DNA of 64,000 nucleotides from an uncultured Bacteroidota bacterium (GTDB taxonomy: Bacteria > Bacteroidota > Bacteroidia > NS11-12g > UBA9320), in NCBI GenBank assembly GCA_913043145.1, contig CAJWLP010000003.1:1-64000 (forward strand), in the 5' to 3' direction. The position numbers and the translations under genes were made by a program. Below are positions 16,620 through 25,710 of this stretch, one piece after another (position 1 is the stretch's first letter; the number at the start of each line of letters is the position of its first letter). The notes beneath the pieces were generated by a model. That model was given only the letters and a program-made list of their open reading frames with translations, had not been told where the DNA came from and ran no database searches.

Positions 16620-17578
16620 TTTTCTCTTTTAGATAGTAAAGTCATGATTTCATTTAAATAATCTTTATTACCTTCTGAAGACATTTGGCTTAAGATATGA
16701 CCATTTCTCGCCGCATGATTTTGAGCTAATTGGAGTGTTTTTTTATCTGCACCTGTTGATTTCATTTTATCTTTCACATAATCAATAATCTCTGAATCAG
16801 TTCCACTTTCAAAAATAGTATTCAATGATTTTTTTTCCTGACTGTTTAGGTTTGCCCACATTTCATTCCAAAGAAATGTTTTCTTTTTATTTAAAATATC
16901 GCCACCTATCTTTTTTCCCACCTTATCTTTTTCTCCAAAGCTATCTAAGTAGTCGTCCATTAATTGGAAGGATAATCCCATAGATATTCCTAAGTCGTAT
17001 AAGGCGTTAGATTCAGATTCATTTGCACCACCTAATAGAGCACCAGCTTGCAAACTAAAACCAATTAATACAGCCGTTTTTTGTTTAATCATGTGGAGGT
17101 AGTCCTCATTAGAAACAATTTCTCTGGTTTCGAACATCATGTCATTCATTTGACCTTCACACAATTCTCTGGCCATTTTGTTGAATAGGTTAAGAATCTC
17201 AATACTTCCAATTTCAGTAAGTTTTTCATAAACTTCAATTTGGAGAAGATCTCCACAGAGTATGGCAGTTGCATTGTCCCATTTAAGATGGACAGTTTGG
17301 TGTCCTCTTCTCAATAATGAATTATCCATAATATCATCATGCATAAGGGTGAAATTGTGAAACATTTCAATAGCTTGAGCAAGTTTTATGACATCATCAG
17401 ATATTTTTTCTTGGTAGAGTTTGTATGCTGCAATCGTCATTGCTGGTCTGATGCGTTTTCCACCAATATTTAGAATGTAAGAAATAGGCTCGTAAACTTC
17501 TCTTGGTTCTCCTGGCTGTTCTGTTATAGAAGGAAGATTAGCTTCAAAAACAGCGATTATTTCTTTAAGTTTTTGCAT
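16616..17578 (-). CDS. Trans-polyprenyl diphosphate synthase
   Basis: This all-alpha isoprenoid synthase condenses isopentenyl diphosphate with allylic diphosphates. The first Asp-rich motif is DDIMD at residues 81-85 and the second is DDYLD. KRIRP near residue 41 binds IPP. Phe at the fifth position before the first motif is often seen in short-chain (farnesyl/geranylgeranyl) enzymes, but product length cannot be settled from sequence. The ATG at 17578 is preferred over a start three codons upstream, because a TAnnTTTG element ends 6 bases before it. It could supply the carotenoid genes at 21.9-24.0 kb. Confidence 0.92.
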   Translation of the reverse strand: MQKLKEIIAVFEANLPSITEQPGEPREVYEPISYILNIGGKRIRPAMTIAAYKLYQEKISDDVIKLAQAIEMFHNFTLMHDDIMDNSLLRRGHQTVHLKWDNATAILCGDLLQIEVYEKLTEIGSIEILNLFNKMARELCEGQMNDMMFETREIVSNEDYLHMIKQKTAVLIGFSLQAGALLGGANESESNALYDLGISMGLSFQLMDDYLDSFGEKDKVGKKIGGDILNKKKTFLWNEMWANLNSQEKKSLNTIFESGTDSEIIDYVKDKMKSTGADKKTLQLAQNHAARNGHILSQMSSEGNKDYLNEIMTLLSKREN

Positions 17579-17584
17579 GAATAA

Positions 17585-17592
17585 CAAATTTA
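17585..17592 (-). promoter_or_regulatory. -7 promoter element TAAATTTG, polyprenyl synthase gene
   Basis: An exact TAnnTTTG match on the minus strand is separated by 6 bases from the ATG at 17578. It lies in the 26-bp gap after rnr and could start a leaderless transcript for the polyprenyl synthase, lplA and nth genes, in addition to read-through from upstream. Confidence 0.5.
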
Positions 17593-17604
17593 CACTTCTT
17601 ATTT

Positions 17605-19725
17605 TTAGGAGATAATTTGAAAGTCAATGTTTCGTTTTTTAAGATCAGTGTTTTTTACGCGAATCCATAATTTATCACCCATACTATAAGTTTTACCAGT
17701 TCTTCTTCCCTTGGCTATTTTCTTATCTGGATAAAAGCTATAATGATCTCCTCTAATATCTCGTAATCTTACCATACCTTCACATTTATTCTCAATAATT
17801 TCGACATAAATACCCCATTCAGTAATTCCACTTATAATTCCTTCAAACTCTTCTCCTTTAAAACCACTCATGTACTCAACCTGTTTATATTTGATACTTG
17901 CTCTTTCAGCATTTGTCGCTTTTTGTTCCTGCTTGCTGCTATGAGAAGCCAATGATTCAACTTGAGCGTAATCAAAGGTTTTTTTGTTCTCGAGGTAATC
18001 ATGCAACATTCGGTGAGTAATAAGATCAGGATATCGACGGATTGGTGAGGTAAAATGAGCATAATGGTCAAAACCGAGTCCAAAGTGTCCAATTTTCTTC
18101 GTCGTATAATAAGCTTTTTCCATGCTTCTAATCGCAAGGGGTTGAAGAATATCCCCTTCCAGTGTCCCTTGTACTCTGCTTACCATATGATTAATAGAGG
18201 ATGCGAGCTGTTTATAGTTTGAAATATCAATTCTGAAACCGAAGTTTTTTGCAGTTGCTGCAAATTCAGCTAGTTTTTCTGGACTTGGTTCTTCGTGAAC
18301 TCTGTAGGGAATAGGCATTTTTTTGTTATCTAAATATAGGTGCTTAGCTACATATTTATTGGCTAGTAACATATATTCTTCAATCATTTTATGGGCTTCT
18401 TTTCTTACTTTGGGTAAAACGGCTGTAGGTTTTCCACTTTTGTCTAGAATAAATCGAAATTCTGTTGTTTCAAAATTGATTGCACCATTTTTATATTTTT
18501 CTTTTCTTAGTTTAGATGCAATTTCATTCATCTTTTCAAGTTCTGTGGCGTATGGACCGTTTTTTGATTCAATAACTTGTTGGGCATCTTCGTATGAAAA
18601 CCTATGATCGGAATATATTATAGTTTTTGCAAACCGGTAATTTGTTATGTTAGCCTTGGAATCAAATTCAAAAATTACAGAAAAACATAAAGATTCTTCA
18701 TGAGGTCTAAGTGAGCAGATATTATTGCTCAATACTTCTGGTAACATTGGGATTGTTCGATCTATAAGATACACAGAAGTAGCTCTTTTTACTGCCTCTT
18801 TATCAATAATATCAGCAGGTTTAACATAATGTGAAACATCAGCTATATGTACACCAATTTCAGTGTTTCCATTTGATAATTCTTGAAAACTTAATGCATC
18901 GTCAAAGTCTTTAGCATCAGCAGGGTCAATAGTGAAAGTAGTTATTTTTCGGAAATCTTCTCTTTTAGAAATCTCTTTTTTGTGGATAGATTTTGGTAGT
19001 TGATTGGCGGCATTTTCTATACTATCACTGAAATTGGTTTCAAATCCAAATTCTGCAACTATTGCATGCATTTCTGCCGAATTATTTCCCGATTTTCCAA
19101 ACACTTCGACAATTCTAGCACAAGGGTTCTTAGCTCTTGCTGGCCAATCTCTGAATTTTATCTTTACCTTATCTTGATTTTTAGCATTTTTTAAGAATTC
19201 TTTTGGAATGTAAAAATCAGTGTGAATTTTGTTGTTGTCAGGAATTACAAAGTGCGTATTTTGATTTGAGGATAACGTTCCAACGATATATTCTCTATTT
19301 CTTTTTATAACTGAAGTTACAAAAGCTTTAGGCATAGTTTTTCCGCTAACGTACGACAATTTTACTTTTACCGTATCTCCATCAAATGCATCTAGTGTAT
19401 TGCCATGTTTAATTTTAATATCTTTTTCTAGGTTTTCGGCAACTAAGTAGGCATCACCTTTTGAATTGAAGTCTAGTGTTCCCTCTATTTCATTCATATC
19501 TTTTTTCTCAAAGACATATTTACCAACCGAAGGTGATTTTATTTTTCCTTCATAAACAAGCTTTTCCAGTGTTTGACTGACTTCTTTGAATGACAGATTG
19601 GGTATCTTAGCACCAATCTGTTTATAATTGAGTGGTTTATTTGCATAATCAACAAGTACATTTAGTACAGATGAGTAACTTTTTTCCTCTTTTGTTCTTT
19701 TATTCTTCTTTTTCAAGTTTTTCAA
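17605..19725 (-). CDS. rnr: Ribonuclease R
   Basis: This processive 3'-5' exoribonuclease digests structured RNA. The 706 residues have a Lys-rich head, a winged-helix-like segment at about 15-70, cold-shock domains, the RNB catalytic domain at about 245-580 (FTIDPADAKDFDDALS with the metal-binding Asp residues, VHIADVSHYV) and a C-terminal S1 domain (about 620-705, GIISGITEWGIYVEI). The only reasonable start is the TTG at 19725, overlapping the TGA of the upstream ABC gene as TTGA; another TTG lies three codons later. The first ATG in frame is about 75 residues in and would remove a conserved part. Confidence 0.95.
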   Translation of the reverse strand: MKNLKKKNKRTKEEKSYSSVLNVLVDYANKPLNYKQIGAKIPNLSFKEVSQTLEKLVYEGKIKSPSVGKYVFEKKDMNEIEGTLDFNSKGDAYLVAENLEKDIKIKHGNTLDAFDGDTVKVKLSYVSGKTMPKAFVTSVIKRNREYIVGTLSSNQNTHFVIPDNNKIHTDFYIPKEFLKNAKNQDKVKIKFRDWPARAKNPCARIVEVFGKSGNNSAEMHAIVAEFGFETNFSDSIENAANQLPKSIHKKEISKREDFRKITTFTIDPADAKDFDDALSFQELSNGNTEIGVHIADVSHYVKPADIIDKEAVKRATSVYLIDRTIPMLPEVLSNNICSLRPHEESLCFSVIFEFDSKANITNYRFAKTIIYSDHRFSYEDAQQVIESKNGPYATELEKMNEIASKLRKEKYKNGAINFETTEFRFILDKSGKPTAVLPKVRKEAHKMIEEYMLLANKYVAKHLYLDNKKMPIPYRVHEEPSPEKLAEFAATAKNFGFRIDISNYKQLASSINHMVSRVQGTLEGDILQPLAIRSMEKAYYTTKKIGHFGLGFDHYAHFTSPIRRYPDLITHRMLHDYLENKKTFDYAQVESLASHSSKQEQKATNAERASIKYKQVEYMSGFKGEEFEGIISGITEWGIYVEIIENKCEGMVRLRDIRGDHYSFYPDKKIAKGRRTGKTYSMGDKLWIRVKNTDLKKRNIDFQIIS

Positions 19726-21359
19726 TTTATGCTTGATTCCAAGAGGCTTTTTGTGTAATCAGACTTTGGATTAGTTATTAATTTTTCTGAATCTCCTGAT
19801 TCGATGATTTTACCATTTTTAAGGACAACTAATTTATTGCAGAAATAACTCACAACATTCATGTCATGCGAGATTAGCAGATAAGTAAGTCCATTTTGTA
19901 TTTTTAATTGATTAAGAAGATTAAGTATTTTTGCTTGGACACTTACATCCAAAGCACTAACAGCCTCGTCCAATACAATAAACTTTGGTTTTTTTGCCAG
20001 AGCCTTTGCGATGCAAATTCGCTGTCGTTGTCCTCCTGAAAATTCATGAGGATATTTGTTAAAATCACTTTCTGATAGCCCCACAGTTTCAATAAGATCG
20101 ACAGTTTTTTGTCTGATTTCGTGGGATTTTAAATTCGCTTCTGAAACTTGGTACACTTCAGAAATAGCATCTCCGATTGAATGTTTTGGATTCAATGAAG
20201 AAAATGGGTCCTGAAATACCAATTGAATTTCTTTTGATAAATCAGATACAGTGTGTATATTTTTTCTATTCAAATTTATAGCTCCAGATGTTTCTTTCCA
20301 TAAGCGTAAAATAATCTTAGCAATTGTACTTTTCCCACTACCACTCTCGCCAATTAAACCAACGATGTCTCCTTGATTAATATTTAAGCTGATTTTATCC
20401 AAGACGATTTGTTTGGTTTCTTTAAAAAAGTTTTTTTGAACATGGTATTTGCTAATATCTTTAAGTTCAAGTAGTATGTTCTCACTCGGCTTATTTATGG
20501 GGAGTTTTTGAGTTTTGGGGCTTTTATATTCGAGATTATCATCAATTTCAACAAGTAAATCATTGATTTCTTCAAGAATGTTTCCTTTTTTACGATGTGA
20601 AGGCCTACTTTCTAATAGGGCTCTTGTATATGGATGTTTTGGAGAATTGAGAATTTTGGTGGTTGTGTTTTGTTCTACAATCTCTCCTTGATACATTACA
20701 GCTATTTTATCTGCAAATTCGTTAAGTGATATCAAATCATGGGTTATGAATAGAATACCCATTTTTTCTTCATTACTTAATTTTTTCAATAAGGTGAGAA
20801 TTTCTTTTTGAATGGCTATATCTAATGCTGTGGTAGGTTCATCAGCAATTAATAATTCAGGTTTTTTTGCTAGTGCCATTGCAATCATAACCCGTTGTCT
20901 CTGACCACCACTTAATTCGTGGGGGTAGCTCTTTGCGACTCGTTCAACATCATTTAGTTCTACTTTATTTAGCAATTCAAAAAGTGTCTCATTACTTTTT
21001 GAGGATGATGATTCTAGTATTTGACTCCCACATTGTATCAGTGGATTGAGAGCTGTCATAGGCTCTTGAAAAATATAGGATATCTTTTCTTTTCTGATTG
21101 ATTGTAACTGTTTGTCTGAACATTTAAGTAAATCAATCGATTCACTACCAGTGTAATATTCAACCGACCCTTTGTATATGGCATCATCAATTAATCGAGT
21201 TATGGACTGACTTGTTACAGATTTTCCACTTCCACTTTCTCCAATCAATCCAAGAATTTCTCCTATATTTAGGAAGAAACTTATTCCTTTTACAGCCTCA
21301 AAGTCTTTCTCTTTTTGGTTGAATTTAACGGATAGGTTTTTTATATTAATTATTTTCAA
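19722..21359 (-). CDS. Fused double ABC ATPase of peptide-import type
   Basis: The 545-residue protein carries two full nucleotide-binding domains of the DppD/DppF (OppD/OppF) type. Walker A GESGSGKS occurs at 40-47 and again near residue 335, signatures are LSGGQRQRV and FSGGQRQRI, and the first half ends in the oligopeptide ABC C-terminal region (HPYTRALLESRPSHRK). It resembles YejF and would energise import of peptides or nickel-type solutes at the inner membrane. No permease or binding-protein gene is next to it. Translation seems to begin at the TTG at 21359, since no ATG lies near the domain start. Confidence 0.9.
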   Translation of the reverse strand: MKIINIKNLSVKFNQKEKDFEAVKGISFFLNIGEILGLIGESGSGKSVTSQSITRLIDDAIYKGSVEYYTGSESIDLLKCSDKQLQSIRKEKISYIFQEPMTALNPLIQCGSQILESSSSKSNETLFELLNKVELNDVERVAKSYPHELSGGQRQRVMIAMALAKKPELLIADEPTTALDIAIQKEILTLLKKLSNEEKMGILFITHDLISLNEFADKIAVMYQGEIVEQNTTTKILNSPKHPYTRALLESRPSHRKKGNILEEINDLLVEIDDNLEYKSPKTQKLPINKPSENILLELKDISKYHVQKNFFKETKQIVLDKISLNINQGDIVGLIGESGSGKSTIAKIILRLWKETSGAINLNRKNIHTVSDLSKEIQLVFQDPFSSLNPKHSIGDAISEVYQVSEANLKSHEIRQKTVDLIETVGLSESDFNKYPHEFSGGQRQRICIAKALAKKPKFIVLDEAVSALDVSVQAKILNLLNQLKIQNGLTYLLISHDMNVVSYFCNKLVVLKNGKIIESGDSEKLITNPKSDYTKSLLESSIN

Positions 21360-21361
21360 AA

Positions 21362-21844
21362 TTACCTCAATCTATCCATTGATCTGATGAGTTCTTCATC
21401 TTTTTTTATTCCGCGAAAAGCAAGCACATTAAATGATATTATTAATAAAATTAAGCCTAGACTAATTTTAAATGATGATGTCCCAGACGGACCAAAGTAA
21501 TCCATTCCTAAGCTAAAGACGTACAATAAGCTAATCAAAAGACCTATAGCTAAAAAATTTAGTGAGGTAAGTAATAATTGTAATTTTCTATTCTTAAAAC
21601 TTAAAAGACTTACTATGCTTAGAATACCAATAATAGTTAGGCAGCTAATGATTAGCGTATTGCTTTCTGTTACAGAATGTTTCATTGGCTGGATGACAAT
21701 CATTTCTGTCTTATTGAAAGATACTTCAACACGTTCAATCCCGTTTTCTTTTTCACTGGAATAGAATGGGATGTTTACAGTTGATAGGGTACCACAGATT
21801 ACTATGATAGCTAAAAGAAATAAAGTCTGAGTTCTTTGCAACAT
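21362..21844 (-). CDS. DUF4293 family membrane protein
   Basis: The 160-residue protein begins MLQRTQTLFLLAII, the typical start of DUF4293 proteins of Bacteroidota, and has four predicted membrane spans (about 8-25, 70-90, 98-120 and 128-150). Its role is unknown. The ATG at 21844 is chosen because it matches the family start and a TAnnTTTG element ends 6 bases before it. It heads the minus-strand unit with the ABC ATPase and rnr, and is divergent from the carotenoid genes. Confidence 0.8.
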   Translation of the reverse strand: MLQRTQTLFLLAIIVICGTLSTVNIPFYSSEKENGIERVEVSFNKTEMIVIQPMKHSVTESNTLIISCLTIIGILSIVSLLSFKNRKLQLLLTSLNFLAIGLLISLLYVFSLGMDYFGPSGTSSFKISLGLILLIISFNVLAFRGIKKDEELIRSMDRLR

Positions 21845-21850
21845 ATATTT

Positions 21851-21858
21851 CAAATGTA
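21851..21858 (-). promoter_or_regulatory. -7 promoter element TACATTTG, DUF4293 gene
   Basis: An exact TAnnTTTG match on the minus strand lies 6 bases before the ATG at 21844, predicting a leaderless or near-leaderless transcript. The plus-strand promoter for the carotenoid genes must also lie in this short divergent gap, but no exact element was found for it. Confidence 0.5.
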
Positions 21859-21918
21859 AACATAAAGTCAGCTTTAGTGTTTTCATTTCTATAGAATTAG
21901 TCAGATATTGCCAACACA

Positions 21919-23397
21919 TTGAGATCATCCAATTCACTGAATTCCGTTATTTTAGGTTCTGGTATTGCCGGTTTAGCGTCAGCTATCAGATTAGCTGCCA
22001 TGAAAGTAAAGGTTACCGTGTATGAAAAATCATCTACTTATGGAGGTAAGATGGGAGTATGGAAAAGCCAAGGTTATCGTTTTGACACTGGTCCATCACT
22101 GTTCACTATGCCCCAGTATGTATTTGATTTATTAACCATTGATGGACTTGATAATGTTCCGTTTGATTATGATGAATTAGATGTTTTGTGTAAATACTTT
22201 TGGGAGGATAACACCAAGTTGTCTGCGTACTGTGATCGAGAAAAATTAAAAAAGGAATTCCATGATAAATTAGATGAAAATCCAAAAAATATTGATTCAT
22301 TTCTTGATGACAGTGAAAGAAAGTATCAGATAACTAATCATGTTTTTTTAGAGAAATCTCTACACAAATTAGGCACTTACTTGAGTTGGAACACTTTTAA
22401 AAGTTTTTTAAGTATTCATAAAGTAGGGGTTTTAAAAAAAATGCACATCGAAAATCAAAAACAATTTTCAAATTCAAAAACAATTCAGTTTTTTGATAGA
22501 TATGCTACTTATAATGGCTCAAACCCTTATGAGTCGCCAGCTACTTTAAATATTATACCGCATTATGAATTTGGTATTGGAGCGTATTTTCCGAAGAAAG
22601 GTATGCGATCTATTGTTGACGCTCTCTATGAAAAAGCAGTAAAATTAGGTGTTCAATTTAATTTCAATACTGATGTGAATGAATTAGTCAAGGTTGATAA
22701 AGGATACAAGGTAAATCAGGAAGATTTGGTTTATGATATAGCTATTTGCAATATGGACATTGCTTCTGCATCTCAAGGTCCATTAAAAAAGCTACTGAAA
22801 GCCCAAAATAGGCATTATAAACCAAGTAGTTCAGCTTTGATTTTTTATTGGGGTATTAAAAAGGAATTCAAGGATTTGGAACTTCACAATATCTTTTTCT
22901 CTGAAGATTATCGAAAAGAGTTTACATCGATATTTAAAAATCATACCATAGATGAAGACCCAACAGTTTATGTTCAAATAAGTAGTAAGTGTAAGAAAGA
23001 TGACGCACCTTCTAATTGTGAAAATTGGTTCGTTATGGTCAATGCACCTTATGTAGAAAATCAAGATTGGGGTCGTCTAATCAGTGAGACAAAAAAGAAT
23101 ATACTGACTAAGCTTAGTCGCATACTTGGTGAAGAAATAGAGAAAATGATTGAGGTTGAGCACATCCTTACACCACAAATGATTTGGGATAAGACGGGTA
23201 GCTATAAAGGTGCACTATATGGTTCTAGTTCCAACAACAAGATGTCAGCTTTTTTAAGGCATTCAAATTTTAATAAACATCACAAGGGTTTGTATTTTTG
23301 TGGTGGTAGTGTGCATCCAGGTGGAGGGATTCCTTTATGTTTGTTATCTGCAAAAATTTCAACGGATATTATAAGTAATGATTTCAAGATTTGTTAA
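21919..23397 (+). CDS. crtI: CrtI-type carotenoid desaturase
   Basis: The 492-residue flavoprotein has an N-terminal FAD-binding motif GSGIAGLAS at 13-21, a conserved YEKSSTYGGKMG segment and the C-terminal CGGSVHPGGGIPL motif of the phytoene desaturase family. It would introduce double bases into a C40 carotenoid precursor, or act as a CrtD-like desaturase; the two cannot be separated here. No ATG exists before residue 28. A TTG at 21919 or a CTG at 21937 must serve as the start. It overlaps the cruF-like gene by 20 bp, so the two are coupled. Confidence 0.87.
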   Translation: MRSSNSLNSVILGSGIAGLASAIRLAAMKVKVTVYEKSSTYGGKMGVWKSQGYRFDTGPSLFTMPQYVFDLLTIDGLDNVPFDYDELDVLCKYFWEDNTKLSAYCDREKLKKEFHDKLDENPKNIDSFLDDSERKYQITNHVFLEKSLHKLGTYLSWNTFKSFLSIHKVGVLKKMHIENQKQFSNSKTIQFFDRYATYNGSNPYESPATLNIIPHYEFGIGAYFPKKGMRSIVDALYEKAVKLGVQFNFNTDVNELVKVDKGYKVNQEDLVYDIAICNMDIASASQGPLKKLLKAQNRHYKPSSSALIFYWGIKKEFKDLELHNIFFSEDYRKEFTSIFKNHTIDEDPTVYVQISSKCKKDDAPSNCENWFVMVNAPYVENQDWGRLISETKKNILTKLSRILGEEIEKMIEVEHILTPQMIWDKTGSYKGALYGSSSNNKMSAFLRHSNFNKHHKGLYFCGGSVHPGGGIPLCLLSAKISTDIISNDFKIC

Positions 23398-24004
23398 AAC
23401 TAACTTTTTTACACTTTTACTAGTACCCTATGTTGTAGGGCTTATTGGTATTCTATTGCCTGTAACACGATCCTTCTTTCTAAGCTTAACCCCATACATG
23501 TTATTGTTTAGTTTTTTAATTGTCTATTTAGAAGAGGGGAGATGGGTTATTAGAAATATTTTGGCCATCCTTCTAATCCTATTATTTTCTTTTGGAATAG
23601 AGTACGTTGGGGTCAATTATGGATACCTATTTGGAGACTATAAATATGGAAGCATATTAGGATTTAAATATTATCATGTACCAGTAATAATTCCTCTTAC
23701 ATGGGCAATGCTATCAATAGCAGCAAGAAGTTTGATAAATTTGGTAACAAACCAGTATGTAATTTCCGCATTGCTATCAGCAATCGTCATTACAGCTTAT
23801 GATTTTTTACTTGAGCTCGTTGCTGTTCGATTTGGTTGGTGGTGGTGGGCGAATGGTGAGATACCTATATTTAACTACATCTGTTGGTTTATATTCTCAT
23901 TTATTTTTCAATTGTTATTTAGGAAAATTCCATCGATTACAGGCAGAAGTTACTGGATGATATTTGTGCATTTATTGTTTTACTGGGTGCTCTTGCTAAT
24001 GTGA
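23378..24004 (+). CDS. Carotenoid biosynthesis protein, CruF-like hydratase
   Basis: The 208-residue, very hydrophobic protein has about six or seven membrane spans and matches the Caroten_synth (DUF422) family, with GVNYGYLFGDYKYGSILG and YHVPVIIPLTWAM as the conserved core. Relatives such as CruF hydrate the end group of acyclic carotenoids at C-1'. Its start lies inside the end of the crtI-like gene, the usual arrangement of coupled pathway genes. No phytoene synthase gene is in the window. Confidence 0.83.
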   Translation: MISRFVKTNFFTLLLVPYVVGLIGILLPVTRSFFLSLTPYMLLFSFLIVYLEEGRWVIRNILAILLILLFSFGIEYVGVNYGYLFGDYKYGSILGFKYYHVPVIIPLTWAMLSIAARSLINLVTNQYVISALLSAIVITAYDFLLELVAVRFGWWWWANGEIPIFNYICWFIFSFIFQLLFRKIPSITGRSYWMIFVHLLFYWVLLLM

Positions 24005-24005
24005 A

Positions 24006-24434
24006 ATGAATATTCTTATATATATCATATTATTTACTATTAATTTTTTGAATATTTCCAGATGCCGTGAGGTCTATCAGTCTCAAGATAAAACTCGGGT
24101 AATTTCTATCCTAGAAGATTTGAACAACAAAGAGCTATTGTCTAAAGATGAGTTATGTTATAAATCAGTTTTTGAATGCATGAAGGCAGATTATGTTATG
24201 AACCCCTATCAAAAGCTTTCTTATTTTAATAAGGGATATAATAGTCTTAATACCCTAATAGATGAGAATAAATCCAATGTTGAGTATCGCTATCATCGTT
24301 ATATGATAGAAAAACATGCTCCGTCATGGCTTATTGAGGATGATCACACTCAGATAGATAAAGAATATATTATCATGAACATAACAAAAAAACAACCAAT
24401 GTATTCATTCATCATGGATACCATTAATAACTAA
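24006..24434 (+). CDS. Unknown secreted protein in carotenoid gene cluster
   Basis: The 142-residue protein starts one base after the cruF-like stop codon. It has a hydrophobic N-terminal segment at about 2-17 that may be a signal peptide or anchor, followed by a soluble, mostly helical, charged region. Conserved-looking features are MNPYQKLSYFNKGYNSLNTLI and EYRYHRYMIEKHAPSWL. Similar short secreted proteins of unknown role are common in Bacteroidota. The tight spacing says it is co-transcribed with the carotenoid genes. I do not assign a function. Confidence 0.65.
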   Translation: MNILIYIILFTINFLNISRCREVYQSQDKTRVISILEDLNNKELLSKDELCYKSVFECMKADYVMNPYQKLSYFNKGYNSLNTLIDENKSNVEYRYHRYMIEKHAPSWLIEDDHTQIDKEYIIMNITKKQPMYSFIMDTINN

Positions 24435-24449
24435 CTATTTTTGAATTAA

Positions 24450-25649
24450 ATGAAACGAGCATATATTGTTGATGCGGCAAGAACTGCAGTAGGTAAATTT
24501 GGAGGGACTTTAGCTTCTCAGAGACCTGACGACCTAGCAGCTGAGGTTATTAAATCTCTAATGTTAAGGAATTCAAATGTAGATCCTGCAGATATAGAGG
24601 ATGTTGTTTTGGGTGCTGCAAATCAAGCAGGCGAGGATAATCGTAATGTAGCTCGAATGAGTTCGCTACTTGCAGGCTTGCCTTATACTGTGCCAGGGCT
24701 AACGATTAACCGTCTCTGTGCAAGCAGTTTACAAGCTATTGCAGATGTATCAAAGAATATAGCAGTAGGTTATGGAGATGTTTATATAGCAGGAGGTGTT
24801 GAAAGTATGTCTAGAGCTCCATTTGTACTTCCAAAATCTGAGTCAGCATATAGTCGGTCAAATAAAATATATGATACTTCAATCGGATGGAGATTTATAA
24901 ATCCTAAACTATCGAAGATGTATCATCCCTATGCAATGGGTGAGACCGCTGAAAATATTGTCGATAAATACCAAATAACTAGAGTTGAGCAAGATGAATT
25001 TGCTCATCATTCACAGTTCAAGTATGAAACAGCTCATAATTCAGATAAATTTTCAGATGAAATTATTCCAATCACGATACCCCAAAGAAAATTAGAGGAT
25101 ATTATCTTTAATAAAGATGAACATCCCCGTATGAGTTCAGTTGAAGTTCTTGGTAATTTAAGAGCAGCTTTTAAGGATGGCGGTTCCGTAACTGCAGGGA
25201 ACTCATCAGGAGTTAATGATGGAGCTGCTGCTTTAATGGTAGTTTCCGAAGAAGCACTAAAACGATACAATTTAGAACCAATAGCAGAAATTGTCTCAAG
25301 TGCAGCAGTAGGAGTATCTCCAGATATTATGGGTATTGGTCCAGTAAACGCAACATTTAAAGCCCTAGAAAGAGCTGGAATTTCTATACAAGATATTGAT
25401 TTAGTAGAGTTGAATGAGGCTTTTGCAGCTCAGTCAATCGCTTGTATAAGAGACCTAGCCATTGATCCTGAAATTATTAATGTAAATGGTGGATCGATTG
25501 CAATTGGTCATCCTTTAGGTGCCTCTGGTGCACGAATTGCAAGTACATTGATTCATGAACTTAAAAGACGTAAGACTGCGAAATATGCATTGGCTACTAT
25601 GTGTGTTGGTGTAGGGCAGGGGGTAGCAGTGATTTTTAAGAAATGCTAA
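24450..25649 (+). CDS. Acetyl-CoA acyltransferase (thiolase)
   Basis: The 399-residue thiolase has the nucleophile Cys 90 in NRLCASSLQAI, the GHPLGASGAR histidine motif and the C-terminal CVGVGQGVAVIF motif with the second catalytic Cys. It cleaves 3-ketoacyl-CoA to acetyl-CoA, or runs the reverse condensation. Which acyl chain it prefers (FadA-like or PcaF-like) is not certain. It follows the carotenoid cluster by 15 bp and is followed by a strong bidirectional terminator. Confidence 0.93.
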   Translation: MKRAYIVDAARTAVGKFGGTLASQRPDDLAAEVIKSLMLRNSNVDPADIEDVVLGAANQAGEDNRNVARMSSLLAGLPYTVPGLTINRLCASSLQAIADVSKNIAVGYGDVYIAGGVESMSRAPFVLPKSESAYSRSNKIYDTSIGWRFINPKLSKMYHPYAMGETAENIVDKYQITRVEQDEFAHHSQFKYETAHNSDKFSDEIIPITIPQRKLEDIIFNKDEHPRMSSVEVLGNLRAAFKDGGSVTAGNSSGVNDGAAALMVVSEEALKRYNLEPIAEIVSSAAVGVSPDIMGIGPVNATFKALERAGISIQDIDLVELNEAFAAQSIACIRDLAIDPEIINVNGGSIAIGHPLGASGARIASTLIHELKRRKTAKYALATMCVGVGQGVAVIFKKC

Positions 25650-25662
25650 CTTATTTTAGATC

Positions 25663-25700
25663 AAAAAAAAAAGAGGACCAAATCGGCCCTCTTTTTTTTG
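25663..25700. terminator. Bidirectional terminator between thiolase gene and gldN
   Basis: An A tract and AAAAAGAGGACC (25668-25679) pair with GGCCCTCTTTTT (25685-25696) with one A-C mismatch and a 5-base loop. T tracts flank the stem when read on either strand. It lies between two convergent genes and would end both the plus-strand carotenoid/thiolase unit and the minus-strand T9SS operon. Confidence 0.9.
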
Positions 25701-25710
25701 TTCTTTATTT

